A stretch of 25,036 bases of DNA from Alphaproteobacteria bacterium UBA2947 (GTDB lineage Bacteria > Pseudomonadota > Alphaproteobacteria > Rs-D84), in assembly GCA_002348925.1 (NCBI GenBank), contig DEBV01000009.1:89640-114675 (forward strand). The letters run 5' to 3'. Shown here piece by piece: positions 14,862 through 22,938 of this stretch. The stretch's first letter is position 1. Every line of letters begins with the position of its first letter. Both the position numbers and the translations under genes were made by a program. The notes under the pieces are model-generated. The model was not told where the DNA came from, did no database searches, and worked only from the letters and a program-made list of their open reading frames with translations.

Positions 14862-16634
14862 TAAACTTTGCACTGCCAATGGGAAATCGGTTGCTTTTGC
14901 AAGGTAAGAACCACTGACCAATAAATCAGCACCAGCGTTCCAACAGAGTTTTGCTGTTTCTGGATTTATTCCACCATCAACACTGATTAAATATTTAAGA
15001 CCATGTTTTTTGCGCGTATGGTTTAAAATTTTTATTTTCTTTAAAACATCTTCGTCAAAACTTTGACCAGCGGCACCAGGTTTTACCGCCATTACCATAA
15101 CTTCATCTATTTGTTTTAGAATAGGAATCAAGATTTCAACATTTGATTCGGGGTTAAGTGCAATGCCGACACGCTTGCCAGCGTCTTTAACAATTTGAAT
15201 AGCGTTTTTTACCCCAGATGTATTTGTAGAAATTATAACCGTATCTGCACCAAGGTTTATTACATCGCGCGCCCAAACCGACGGGCTTTCTGTCATTAAA
15301 TGTACGTGCAAATGTGCTTTTGTTTTTTCACGAATATTTTTTAATTCACCAAGACCACCAGCAATTTTATCAACGTAAAAACCGTCCATTATATCAACAT
15401 GAATCATGGATATTCCTGCGCTTGCAAACATAGTGTATGTTGCCATGTCTTCCATGTTAAAGCAAAGCGTGCTGGGCATAATCGGAATGAATTTTTGTTT
15501 TGTTTTTTTATTTTTTATTTTAAATACATTCACAATTTTATTTATTATATTTTGAAATTTTTCTTGTCTTTGTATGTATTTATTGCGTTCAGGTAAATAT
15601 GTGTTCCAAATATATTCAGACAAAGCATTTATATTTGCGCCATCACCAAGATTCTCAACAGGTATTTTAAACACATGTTCAAAGACAGTATTTATATTAT
15701 TTGTTGTTGCACCGCCACCTGTAAGAATAATTTTTTCAGGTTTGTATTGGTTTATATATTTAATAGATTCTTCGTATATTTGTGTTATCAGTTCTTTTAA
15801 TTTAGGAATAAATACATCATTTATATCGGCGCGCGAAAATGAAGCAAATTTTTCAGATATATCTGCTGGGGTAAAACGGTCCATTTCGTTTGGAATTGCA
15901 CTGGCAACAGATATTTTTAATGTGTCTGCATCGTTTTTTGTTATTTTTAATTCAGATGCAATGGCTTCTGTTATATCGCGTCCACCAAATTTTATCTTGT
16001 TGAAATACAATGGTCCACGCATTGTCCAGATAGAAACGCTGGTGAATTCATTTCCCAAATCAACAAACATTATTTTTTCATTTGGTTTACGATAAATTGT
16101 ATTTTGCAAAAAAGTTGGATCAAGAAAACCAGACGATTGAATATGTGAACGACGCAAAATATCAGAAATATAAGCAGTCCTGTCTGTTTCATAAGAAATC
16201 ACACTGAATATAGATTTTAATCCTGTATCTATGTGTCCAATCGGAGAATTGTTTATATTTTTAATATGTGGGGTTCCGTAAAACACAGGAATTATATGCA
16301 TAGCATAAAAATCTTCTGGTGTGTTTATTTTTGCAATTTGATGTTTTAAATCCAGTTCGCTGATTTTATGTTCATCATTCCAAGACATTATATCTGATAC
16401 GGTTTTAAAATCGGCTTTGCCAAAATTTCCAGTAATGAACGCAGAATCAAAATGTGTGTTTAATCTTTGTTCCAATTCGTCAATAACACTGTTAAGAGCA
16501 AAGATTGTATTGGCGTTTTTTACAGAATGTGTTGCAGATTGGACAATCTTTGCGTCCCTTATATTATGTGCCAAACCGCGAACACCGTATGTTCCAATGT
16601 CAAGACACAAAAAAGATGAATTCGCTAATTTCAT
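14850..16634 (-). CDS. FtsA cell-division actin homologue fused to ribulose-phosphate 3-epimerase
   Basis: One uninterrupted 594-residue frame carries two proteins. Residues 1-375 are FtsA-like: LDIGTYGVRG (11-20) and FVDLGNEFTSVSIW (190-203) are phosphate loops, ILTGGGAT (303-310) is the adenosine motif, and residues 62-150 fit the FtsA-specific 1C subdomain. FQNIINKIVNVFKIK (360-374) resembles FtsA's C-terminal membrane-binding amphipathic helix. Residues 382-594 are an Rpe TIM barrel: MPSTL, HVDIMD (H412, D414), HVHLM (H445), KPGAAGQSF and SVDGG (D553), so metal ligands and catalytic acids are all kept. FtsA tethers FtsZ to the membrane; Rpe interconverts ribulose- and xylulose-5-phosphate. 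Rpe lacks an SD-preceded start of its own. The gene overlaps ftsQ by 4 bases (ATGA). No ftsZ follows. Confidence 0.88.
   Translation of the reverse strand: MKLANSSFLCLDIGTYGVRGLAHNIRDAKIVQSATHSVKNANTIFALNSVIDELEQRLNTHFDSAFITGNFGKADFKTVSDIMSWNDEHKISELDLKHQIAKINTPEDFYAMHIIPVFYGTPHIKNINNSPIGHIDTGLKSIFSVISYETDRTAYISDILRRSHIQSSGFLDPTFLQNTIYRKPNEKIMFVDLGNEFTSVSIWTMRGPLYFNKIKFGGRDITEAIASELKITKNDADTLKISVASAIPNEMDRFTPADISEKFASFSRADINDVFIPKLKELITQIYEESIKYINQYKPEKIILTGGGATTNNINTVFEHVFKIPVENLGDGANINALSEYIWNTYLPERNKYIQRQEKFQNIINKIVNVFKIKNKKTKQKFIPIMPSTLCFNMEDMATYTMFASAGISMIHVDIMDGFYVDKIAGGLGELKNIREKTKAHLHVHLMTESPSVWARDVINLGADTVIISTNTSGVKNAIQIVKDAGKRVGIALNPESNVEILIPILKQIDEVMVMAVKPGAAGQSFDEDVLKKIKILNHTRKKHGLKYLISVDGGINPETAKLCWNAGADLLVSGSYLAKATDFPLAVQSLLKR
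15496..15516 (-). other. A-rich junction between the FtsA and Rpe parts
   Basis: On the coding strand the linker contains runs of six and seven A (T6 at 15511-15516 and T7 at 15503-15509 on the plus strand). Adding one A would bring a stop 12 codons later (GCT TTG CTT TAA), and removing one A would also reach a stop. Slippage here could therefore release an FtsA-only product. This is inference from reading the three frames; no such event is shown. Confidence 0.3.
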
Positions 16635-17320
16635 TGTCTTGTTTTTACCAAAATTCTTGCGCTGTCACGCATATCTATGATTTCAATATCGCGTGATAAT
16701 ATCTTATGTGTTTGATTTAAACGGCTTATTTTATTTATCGCAACAGAAGGATTGTCTTCTGGTAAATATATTGTTGTATTATTTTTTGTGTGTATATCCC
16801 AACGACGCGATTCAATCATGTTCATATAGTCAATATGTTTAGATAATGCAGACACACTGTTGATTATTTCGGTTAGGTTTTCTGGAACGTTTCCACGAAA
16901 AACAATAGTATTTTCATCGCGTTCTGTTGTTGGGGAATCTATCTTGGTGCCATCTGTGGATAATGGGTAATAATATATTCCGTCAGTCCATTGGGCAGCA
17001 ACCTTGTGCTGTTGTGTTTTTATAATTATATCGCCATTTGATAAACGACGAACCGATGAATTTTTAATTCCTGGGATTTTAGCTATACGATTGTTTGTTT
17101 GTCGCAGGTCAACAAGTTTTATATTTATTCCATTGTTTATTCCTGTTGCCAAGCGTACCTGTTCAAAATCAGTATCTTTGGAATCACTTAATATGGAAAT
17201 ATGTTTTACATATGATACAGGTCCGCGTCCCATAAGGCTGGTTATAATGCGGGTTGAAAAATATATCGCCAATATAATTGACGCTATAAAATACAGCCAA
17301 AAGAAGATGGTCTTTTTCAT
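16631..17320 (-). CDS. ftsQ: Cell division protein FtsQ
   Basis: A 229-residue bitopic protein. A single membrane segment lies at about 5-27 (IFFWLYFIASIILAIYF), followed by a POTRA domain (VKHISILSDSKDTDFEQVRL through KIPGIKNSSVRRLSNGDIII) and the FtsQ beta domain with the family's KVAAQWTDGIYYYPLSTDG. In the divisome FtsQ joins FtsL and FtsB and links early and late division proteins. The family match is moderate in detail but the start, domain order and the adjacent FtsA part agree with it. The stop overlaps the FtsA start by 4 bases. A promoter (TTGGCT, 17 bases, TATAAT) ends 9 bases before the ATG, so the mRNA has almost no leader. Confidence 0.85.
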   Translation of the reverse strand: MKKTIFFWLYFIASIILAIYFSTRIITSLMGRGPVSYVKHISILSDSKDTDFEQVRLATGINNGINIKLVDLRQTNNRIAKIPGIKNSSVRRLSNGDIIIKTQQHKVAAQWTDGIYYYPLSTDGTKIDSPTTERDENTIVFRGNVPENLTEIINSVSALSKHIDYMNMIESRRWDIHTKNNTTIYLPEDNPSVAINKISRLNQTHKILSRDIEIIDMRDSARILVKTRQ

Positions 17321-17329
17321 AACACGAAC

Positions 17330-17358
17330 ATTATATCACAATTTTAGGAAATAGCCAA
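17330..17358 (-). promoter_or_regulatory. ftsQ promoter, nearly leaderless
   Basis: Minus strand: TTGGCT (complement of 17353-17358), 17-base spacer, TATAAT (complement of 17330-17335). Initiation 6-8 bases downstream would fall within about 3 bases of the ATG at 17320. No SD is visible. Confidence 0.55.
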
Positions 17359-17370
17359 CAAACAAGTATT

Positions 17371-17751
17371 TTATTGTGCGCGTAATAAATAACCGCGTCT
17401 TAACATACACTTACGATAGTATCCAACCGTTTTTGATGCTTTGTTAGGTGGAACAGAAAGCAAGGCGCGTTGACCGACATCTTTGTATTCGTTTGATTGA
17501 AATGTCACCCAAAGTCCATCCCAATCTGGCATCTGGGCGCTTTGATTTGGGGATAATAACTTAGCAATTCTGGAACGTGGGATATAATTTGTGTCTTTTA
17601 TTCCAAGGCAAGATTTATGGTCGCGGACAAATTGTTCTGTGGTCACTGCGTCATTTTCCCAATTCAATATTGTTGCATCATCTATCGAACCACGATTTGC
17701 AGATGCGCACGCTGTCAAAGCCAACAATAAGAATAAATATTTCATTTTCAT
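17371..17751 (-). CDS. Small predicted outer-membrane lipoprotein
   Basis: A 126-residue precursor. MKMKYLFLLLALTAC is a lipoprotein signal with the lipobox LTAC, so C15 would be lipidated; Ala follows at +2, favouring outer-membrane sorting by Lol. The mature part is about 110 residues with no domain I recognise. Cys occurs in HKSCLG and in the tail YYRKCMLRRGYLLRAQ, a pattern like the short C-terminal 'CM---GY' motif seen in small alphaproteobacterial lipoproteins. A start at the third residue (ATG 17745) is possible. The promoter's -10 ends 7 bases before the ATG at 17751 and no SD is visible, so the message is probably leaderless. Function unknown. Confidence 0.75.
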   Translation of the reverse strand: MKMKYLFLLLALTACASANRGSIDDATILNWENDAVTTEQFVRDHKSCLGIKDTNYIPRSRIAKLLSPNQSAQMPDWDGLWVTFQSNEYKDVGQRALLSVPPNKASKTVGYYRKCMLRRGYLLRAQ

Positions 17752-17758
17752 ATTTTAC

Positions 17759-17800
17759 ATTATAATTTAATTGCGTTTGTGTGGCAATAGTTTTTATAAT
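17759..17800. promoter_or_regulatory. Overlapping divergent promoters
   Basis: Minus strand: TTGCCA (complement of 17782-17787), 17 bases, TATAAT (complement of 17759-17764) for the lipoprotein gene. Plus strand: TTGCGT (17771-17776), 18 bases, TATAAT (17795-17800) for the gene at 17827. The two promoters interleave, so transcription in the two directions may compete. Confidence 0.6.
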
Positions 17801-17826
17801 GTAAAAAACAAACCAGGGGAAGGTAG

Positions 17827-18150
17827 ATGTCTATAAGTATTCAAAATTATATTAAATTGGCTAATTTTTATAATGAAATGTCGCGTGTTTTGTCTGCTGT
17901 TTGTGTAGAAAAAGGCGGAATTGCGCTGGAAAATTATGTTGGGCGATTTTTTGCTGCGGATGTTCTTGAATACATTGTAGAATATGGAAACAGATTAAAA
18001 AAATCTGGGGTGCAAATAGACGCTGCTGTTCTTGATGTGATGAATTTGTTTGAAAAGCAATTTGAAAAAGTGAAAAATTTAGTAACACCAAATCAAAAAC
18101 CTATTTACGAAATGTCGCTGGAAGAGTTTGAAAAAATTATGAATATTTAG
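17827..18150 (+). CDS. Hypothetical helical protein, 107 residues
   Basis: I do not recognise this family. It has no signal peptide or membrane segment and is predicted almost wholly helical, with charged amphipathic stretches such as VLEYIVEYGNRLKKSG and LFEKQFEKVKNL. A strong SD (GGGGAAGG) precedes the ATG at 17827 and a promoter precedes that. It is 36 bases upstream of the secretin-like lipoprotein gene in the same direction, so it may be a cytoplasmic partner in that operon, but nothing in the sequence shows this. Confidence 0.7.
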   Translation: MSISIQNYIKLANFYNEMSRVLSAVCVEKGGIALENYVGRFFAADVLEYIVEYGNRLKKSGVQIDAAVLDVMNLFEKQFEKVKNLVTPNQKPIYEMSLEEFEKIMNI

Positions 18151-18186
18151 TAATATCATAAAATAAGAGATAAAAAAGGAAGAAAA

Positions 18187-19521
18187 ATGGCACTAAATAA
18201 TATCAAAAAAACAGTTGTTTTATCTGGTGTAGTGTGTGCATTGGTCGTTTCTGGTTGTGCAAATCGCGGGCAGAATGTACCTCTTTATGATACGATAGAT
18301 GTTGTTGAAAATACTGTCATAGATGAAAATTCTGTGCCAATTTTTCCTAAAAAAGCAGCCCTGACAACAGATACAGCGCAAAGATTTGCATTGGATTTAC
18401 CTAAAAGATGTACTGTTGATTGGAATAATCAGAGCATTGTAAGTGTTGTGCCAGAAGAAAAAATAGAAATCGTTCGTCTTGATACAGGTGATGAATTGCC
18501 AGATTTAAAGGTTTCAGATTATGATTTCAAAAAACAATATGTAAAAGATGCACTGGAAAAATTATTAGAAGATACAGATATTTCTGTTATTGAAGATCAG
18601 GCGACTTTTGAAAAGATTTCTGGAACTATTTCTACCAGTTCTTTGAGTGATGCGGTTGAGTTAATGGCCAAAATGGGCAAGGTGTATTATTCATATGATA
18701 AAGAATTTGGCGAAATTCATTTAACAGGTCGTGGTAAATGGATGATAAAAATGCCAAAAGACGAAACAATCATAATGGCACTGTTAGATGCTATGCGTGG
18801 GGCTGATGTTGGTAATTTGTTGGTGAACTGGCAAGACAAAACCGTTGTTTTCGAAGGCGATTATCAAACAGAACGCGAAGTTTCAAAAATAATTGCGGAT
18901 GTCGCGTCAAAGAAATATGTTTTGGCATGGGATATAGATGTTTATCGTGTTTATCCAAAAACAGATAATCCAATTATTTGGATGAATATGTTGCCTGCAT
19001 TTGGGGAAAATAATATTCGTATGTCTATCCCAGGCGTCGTTGGGCGTGCGCTGGTGGTAAGCCCAGAGATAAACACAAAAACATTACAAGAATTTATTGC
19101 ACAACAGGCAAATATGGTTTTGGTATCACAAGGAACTTTTGCAATACCAAACGGTTGGCAGTCAAGATTTGATATCGGTCAATGTGGCAAAGAAGACCGT
19201 CTTGAAACAGATTTGATAATTGGTGCAACAGGGAAATATGGCGATTACGGTGGTTATAATAAAATAGATGCAAAGATTGTTTTGTCCACAACAAATGGCG
19301 AATTGTCTTCATTTAAAATACCTTCGAATGTTGGGGATAATTATGTGATTGTTGGTATTCCAACACATTCGTTTGTGACAACGCCTGAAACACTGATATC
19401 ACCATTTGCAGAATTGGTTGTGTTTATGTCACCACGTTTAATATCTATTGTTGATGCAGGCGATGTAAGCACAAGAAAGGCTTTGTCTGGTGATGAATTG
19501 CGTGATTTTTTAAATCGTTAA
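18187..19521 (+). CDS. Secretin-like lipoprotein (PilN/BfpB-type, divergent)
   Basis: A 444-residue precursor. The signal sequence ends in the lipobox VSGC, so C24 is the predicted lipidated Cys. Residues about 110-185 (VKDALEKLLEDTDISVIED through VYYSYDKEFGEIHLTGRG) resemble the STN/N0 and N1 domains of secretins. The C-terminal part ends in LSTTNGELSSFKIPSNVG, YVIVGIPTHS and FAELVVFMSPRLISI, which mirror the last strands of the secretin barrel (G----IPGL, E-VV-ITP--). Secretins are outer-membrane channels for pili or secreted proteins; lipoprotein secretins belong to type IVb pilus systems. The body is diverged, the Cys in QCGKED and the short barrel are unusual, and the call rests on pattern. 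The pilus ATPase and platform genes lie at the start of the window. An SD (AAGGAAG) precedes the ATG. Confidence 0.5.
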   Translation: MALNNIKKTVVLSGVVCALVVSGCANRGQNVPLYDTIDVVENTVIDENSVPIFPKKAALTTDTAQRFALDLPKRCTVDWNNQSIVSVVPEEKIEIVRLDTGDELPDLKVSDYDFKKQYVKDALEKLLEDTDISVIEDQATFEKISGTISTSSLSDAVELMAKMGKVYYSYDKEFGEIHLTGRGKWMIKMPKDETIIMALLDAMRGADVGNLLVNWQDKTVVFEGDYQTEREVSKIIADVASKKYVLAWDIDVYRVYPKTDNPIIWMNMLPAFGENNIRMSIPGVVGRALVVSPEINTKTLQEFIAQQANMVLVSQGTFAIPNGWQSRFDIGQCGKEDRLETDLIIGATGKYGDYGGYNKIDAKIVLSTTNGELSSFKIPSNVGDNYVIVGIPTHSFVTTPETLISPFAELVVFMSPRLISIVDAGDVSTRKALSGDELRDFLNR

Positions 19522-19532
19522 TGGGGTAAAAG

Positions 19533-20789
19533 ATGTTGTTTAGTGCTTTGGAAAAAAAGATTGCGTTCAGATATTTGCGTGCTAAAAAGCGTGGTTTTGG
19601 TTCTGTTGTTTCGTGGGTTTCATTAATAGGAATTACACTTGGTGTTGCAACACTTATTGTTGTTATGTCTGTGATGGGTGGATTTCATGATACATTGCTT
19701 TCACGTATTATTGGTATGAATGGGCATGTTGTTGTTTATCATCAAAATGGTACGATTTCGGATTATGATTTCTTGATTGAAAAGATGCGTCAAAACAAAG
19801 TTGTTGAAAAATATGCAACTTCTATTGTGCCGATTGCCGAAGGGCAAATAATGGCATCTGCCAATGGTAATAATTCTGGCGCTATTGTTCGTGGTATTCG
19901 TATGCCTGATTTAATTGCAAAGACAAATTCTGGTACGCGTATTTATGGAAAAAGTTTAGATAAAATTAAAGACGGCGAAATGATAATTGGTTCTTCGTTG
20001 TCGCGTAATTTGCAAGTGACCGCTGGTGATAAAGTGTCTTTAATTTCTGCAAATGGTGGAACAGCAACGCCGTTTGGAACAATGCCACGTATTATGGCAT
20101 ATCCAGTTGTGTCTTCATTCTTTGTTGGGATGTATGAATATGATAATGGGTATATATTTATGCCGTTGTCCACAGCGCAAAAATATTTGAATATTGAAAA
20201 TTCTGTGACACATATAGATTTATATTTAACAGATGCAGAACAAAGCGGAACTGTTGTCAAAGCGTTAGATGCACTGTTACCAGATGGTTTTGTTATTCGT
20301 GATTGGCGCGATTTAAATCGTGGGTTTGTTGGTGCGTTGCAAGTGGAATCCAGTGTGATGTTTTTGATTTTGTTGTTAATAGTTATTGTTGCGGCGTTTA
20401 ATATTATTTCGTCATTGGTTATGTTGGTTAAAGATAAAAACAAAGATATTGCAGTATTGCGTACTTTCGGTGTGTCGCGCAAATCTATGATGAAGATATT
20501 TATTTTGTCGGGTACTTCGATTGGTGTTATTGGTGCAACATTTGGAACTTTGTTCGGTGTGTTAATGGCAATATATATCGAACCAATAAGAAAGTTTTTC
20601 CAATTTATCACAGGGCGCGATTTATTCCCTGCACAACTTTATTCTTTGTCTGAATTGCCATCAAAGTTGGTACCGTCAACGGTTGTAAGTATTGCGCTTA
20701 TTGCAATAGCGTTGTCTTTCCTTGCGACCCTTTATCCTGCATGGCGTGCGGCAAACACAGATCCAGTAGAAACACTGCGTAACGAATAG
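19533..20789 (+). CDS. Lipoprotein-releasing ABC transporter permease (LolC/LolE family)
   Basis: A 418-residue FtsX-like permease. MLFSALEKKIAFRYLRAKKR followed by SVVSWVSLIGITLGVATLIVVMSVMGGF is the standard N-terminus and first membrane helix. A large periplasmic domain (about 50-265) follows. Three more helices come at about 270-297, 318-350 and 376-402, ending in LYPAWRAANTDPVETLRNE, typical of the family. With LolD it extracts lipoproteins from the inner membrane and hands them to LolA. Only one permease gene is present, directly before lolD, so the transporter is likely a homodimer as in LolF-type systems outside gammaproteobacteria. The SD GGGGTAAAAG lies before the ATG; lolD starts 9 bases after the stop. 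Confidence 0.93.
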   Translation: MLFSALEKKIAFRYLRAKKRGFGSVVSWVSLIGITLGVATLIVVMSVMGGFHDTLLSRIIGMNGHVVVYHQNGTISDYDFLIEKMRQNKVVEKYATSIVPIAEGQIMASANGNNSGAIVRGIRMPDLIAKTNSGTRIYGKSLDKIKDGEMIIGSSLSRNLQVTAGDKVSLISANGGTATPFGTMPRIMAYPVVSSFFVGMYEYDNGYIFMPLSTAQKYLNIENSVTHIDLYLTDAEQSGTVVKALDALLPDGFVIRDWRDLNRGFVGALQVESSVMFLILLLIVIVAAFNIISSLVMLVKDKNKDIAVLRTFGVSRKSMMKIFILSGTSIGVIGATFGTLFGVLMAIYIEPIRKFFQFITGRDLFPAQLYSLSELPSKLVPSTVVSIALIAIALSFLATLYPAWRAANTDPVETLRNE

Positions 20790-20798
20790 GTGGTATAA

Positions 20799-21509
20799 AT
20801 GGTAAGTATATTGAATTCTTTATCCAGAGTATCAAAAAAAGACACAGTGTTGTCTGTGCGTGATATTAAAAAGACATTTGTCGAAGGTGGGCAGCCATTA
20901 AATATTCTGCGTGGTGGCGGTTTTGATTTGTATCGTGGTGAAATAGTTGCACTGGTTGGACAAAGCGGTTCTGGGAAATCTACATTATTACAATGTGTTG
21001 GTTTGCTTGATAAACCAACAGGGGGTGATGTTTTTATAAATGGTCATCCAATCGATAAAATTAACGAAGAAACGCGCACAATGTTGCGCCGTCAAAAAAT
21101 AGGTTTTGTTTATCAAAAACATAATTTGTTGTCTGATTTTACAGCGCTGGAAAATGTAGTAATGCCGATGATGGCAAATGGCGTGGACGAGAATACTGCC
21201 TGTGCGCGTGCGATGAAGTTATTAAAGTTGGCAAATGTTGCACACAGGGCCGCACATTTCCCAGCGGAAATGTCTGGTGGTGAACAACAACGCGTTGCAA
21301 TAGCGCGTGCGATTGCGAATAATCCTGAAATTTTATTGGCTGATGAACCAACTGGTTCATTAGATCCAAATCATGCAAAGGTCGTATTTGATTTGTTATT
21401 AGATTTGGTGCGCAAATCAAAAATGTCTATGTTGTTTGTGACACATGATATGAATTTGGCGAAACGTGCAGACAGAATAATTACTATCAAAGATGGTATA
21501 GTGAAATAG
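20799..21509 (+). CDS. lolD: Lipoprotein-releasing system ATP-binding protein LolD
   Basis: A 236-residue ABC ATPase. Walker A GQSGSGKST is at 54-62, the Q-loop is in VYQKHNLL, the signature MSGGEQQRVAIARA follows the family's AEMSGGEQQ pattern, Walker B plus D-loop is ILLADEPTGSLDP, and the switch His is in LFVTHD. GLLDKPTGGDVFINGH is characteristic of LolD within the MacB/FtsE group. It drives lipoprotein release with the adjacent permease at the inner membrane. The first about 15 residues are an extra, poorly conserved lead. The 9-base gap to the permease gene indicates one operon. Confidence 0.93.
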   Translation: MVSILNSLSRVSKKDTVLSVRDIKKTFVEGGQPLNILRGGGFDLYRGEIVALVGQSGSGKSTLLQCVGLLDKPTGGDVFINGHPIDKINEETRTMLRRQKIGFVYQKHNLLSDFTALENVVMPMMANGVDENTACARAMKLLKLANVAHRAAHFPAEMSGGEQQRVAIARAIANNPEILLADEPTGSLDPNHAKVVFDLLLDLVRKSKMSMLFVTHDMNLAKRADRIITIKDGIVK

Positions 21510-21530
21510 TTTTTAACAAGGAGAGAGAAA

Positions 21531-22181
21531 ATGAAAATATCAAACAATGAATATAAAAAATATCGTCTTTACGGCATAATTGGTATGGTTACGGTATTTT
21601 TAATGGGTGCACTGGTTGGTTTTATCCTTAATGGTTCCGACAGAACAAATCATTCAATAATGACCAAGGCGCAGTGTGAAATATTGACCGATAAAATGTC
21701 AAGCGCTATAAATAACAACAATTATGAAGAAATAGGGCAATTAAATAAAATCTATTCTGAAAATTGTTTGGGGCGGAATTTTAACGAACCAAAACCACAA
21801 CCAAGAATGGAAGAAAAATCACCAGAAACGACATGTGGAAAAATAGAATCTTTGTTGTTGGAACGTTTGGCGCCTGTTAATGAACCAGATTCAGAAGCTC
21901 ATGTTTACAATGCAAAAATATATGCAAATTTATCTGAACGCGGATGCACCGAAAATTCAGCAAAATATAAAGAACTTGCAAAACAAGAATTGGAAATTGC
22001 GCGTGCATTAAATGATGATAATATACAAGGTGACCCAGAAGAATCTGTTGAAATAGTTGAAACTTATAAAAGATTGCAAATGCAAGCCGAAGCGGAACGC
22101 ATGATTGAAAAAGCAAAAAAATTGACGAATCCTGCTATTGACTTTATAATACAGTTGGAAAAAATCATAGATGAAGATTAG
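21531..22181 (+). CDS. Hypothetical single-pass membrane protein with helical periplasmic part
   Basis: A 216-residue protein not recognised. One membrane segment lies at about 13-34 (LYGIIGMVTVFLMGALVGFIL) after a positively charged start, so the rest should face the periplasm. That part is helical and rich in Glu, Lys and Asn, with four Cys (TKAQCEIL, ENCLGRN, TTCGKIE, ERGCTEN) that could form two disulfides. The spacing of amphipathic helices after residue 100 is vaguely TPR-like, but I cannot align repeats. AAGGAGAGAG precedes the ATG, 21 bases after lolD. Possibly in the lol operon, but function unknown. Confidence 0.7.
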   Translation: MKISNNEYKKYRLYGIIGMVTVFLMGALVGFILNGSDRTNHSIMTKAQCEILTDKMSSAINNNNYEEIGQLNKIYSENCLGRNFNEPKPQPRMEEKSPETTCGKIESLLLERLAPVNEPDSEAHVYNAKIYANLSERGCTENSAKYKELAKQELEIARALNDDNIQGDPEESVEIVETYKRLQMQAEAERMIEKAKKLTNPAIDFIIQLEKIIDED

Positions 22182-22191
22182 GGTGTGAGAG

Positions 22192-22470
22192 ATGAAAAAC
22201 AAAAATATTAAAAAATCCGTTGTAAAGATTGGTGCCAAAAAATGTACTTCATGGGTATGGATAATCGTCGCTTTTGTTTTGGGCGGTCTGATTGGATACA
22301 CAACATATTATGTTGTTGATAATTGGAACGGTTTCTTTGTGACATGTGGTGATGGTGCGCGTCCTGATAAAAATGGATGTTGTGCGGGCGAAGTTTATAC
22401 TGATGCGGGCAATGGTTGGATGGTTTGTTGTCCAGACGGCGGTGACAGTTGCTTCCCACCATTGAAATAA
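22192..22470 (+). CDS. Small membrane-anchored Cys-rich protein
   Basis: A 92-residue protein. After a Lys-rich cytoplasmic lead, a membrane helix lies at about 20-42 (WVWIIVAFVLGGLIGYTTYYV). The outside part is short and Cys-rich: VTCGDG, NGCCAGEVYTD, MVCCPDGGDSCFPP, giving six Cys in about 40 residues. The even number and periplasmic location suggest a disulfide-stabilised knot; a metal site is the alternative. It follows the previous membrane protein by 10 bases and precedes the terminator at 22488, so it is probably the last gene of the operon. I know no characterised homologue. Confidence 0.7.
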   Translation: MKNKNIKKSVVKIGAKKCTSWVWIIVAFVLGGLIGYTTYYVVDNWNGFFVTCGDGARPDKNGCCAGEVYTDAGNGWMVCCPDGGDSCFPPLK

Positions 22471-22487
22471 TCCGTCTTTGTTATTAC

Positions 22488-22528
22488 AAAACCGCGATCA
22501 TATATTTGGTCGCGGTTTTTTGTTTTTT
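22488..22528 (+). terminator. Terminator after the lol-linked genes
   Basis: AAAACCGCGA (22488-22497) pairs perfectly with TCGCGGTTTT (22510-22519) around a 12-base loop, then a T-rich tail. A-rich sequence on the other side could let it also stop minus-strand transcripts of the restriction-modification module. Confidence 0.9.
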
Positions 22529-22563
22529 TGATTGCACGATAATTTGTCTTTGATAGGCAATTG

Positions 22564-22938
22564 TTAGAAATTCCACAAACCAAGTTTACCATTAATTCGT
22601 ATGGCTGGATTCAAGAGTTTTATGTTTTCCAATTTCCAGGCGTATCGACCTATATTCCAATCACCAAAATCCACTTCTGTTTTATTTTGTTTATTTTTAA
22701 AACTTTCTGTAATTTGTATACAGTCAACAATTTCACATTCTGCCAAGATAACTCCAAACTCCAAATTCGATAAATTGTATTTAGAAACTAAATTTGTCTT
22801 TTTTACATCGTTTTGATTGTTTCCTGCATGTATAAATATTTTTCCACGATAATTTGTTGGCCAACTTCTGGTTTCATAATGTTTTAAACCTAATATTATA
22901 GCTTGGGCATACGGTTGTCTTATTGTGATTGCTTTCAT
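22564..22938 (-). CDS. ASCH-domain protein linked to a restriction-modification system
   Basis: A 124-residue protein. It opens MKAITIRQPYAQAIILGLK, followed by HYETRSWPTNYRGKIFIHAG, then GVILAECEIVDC and FGDWNIGRYAWKLENI, the standard ASCH pattern with conserved ETR-W, RG---IHA and G--AW. ASCH is a PUA-like beta-barrel thought to bind RNA or modified nucleic acid; some members are amidohydrolases or nucleases. It starts directly after the HpaII-like stop with no gap, so it is translated from the same message as the endonuclease and methylase. A role as reader of modified bases or as an immunity accessory is inference from position. Confidence 0.8.
   Translation of the reverse strand: MKAITIRQPYAQAIILGLKHYETRSWPTNYRGKIFIHAGNNQNDVKKTNLVSKYNLSNLEFGVILAECEIVDCIQITESFKNKQNKTEVDFGDWNIGRYAWKLENIKLLNPAIRINGKLGLWNF

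Noticed and set aside
14850..16634. Two separate genes, ftsA and rpe
   Set aside because: There is no stop codon and no SD-preceded start between the domains; the frame is continuous.
19943..20611. A 222-codon antisense frame inside the lolC/E gene
   Set aside because: It is complementary to a well-conserved membrane protein and its translation has no recognisable domain; a shadow frame.
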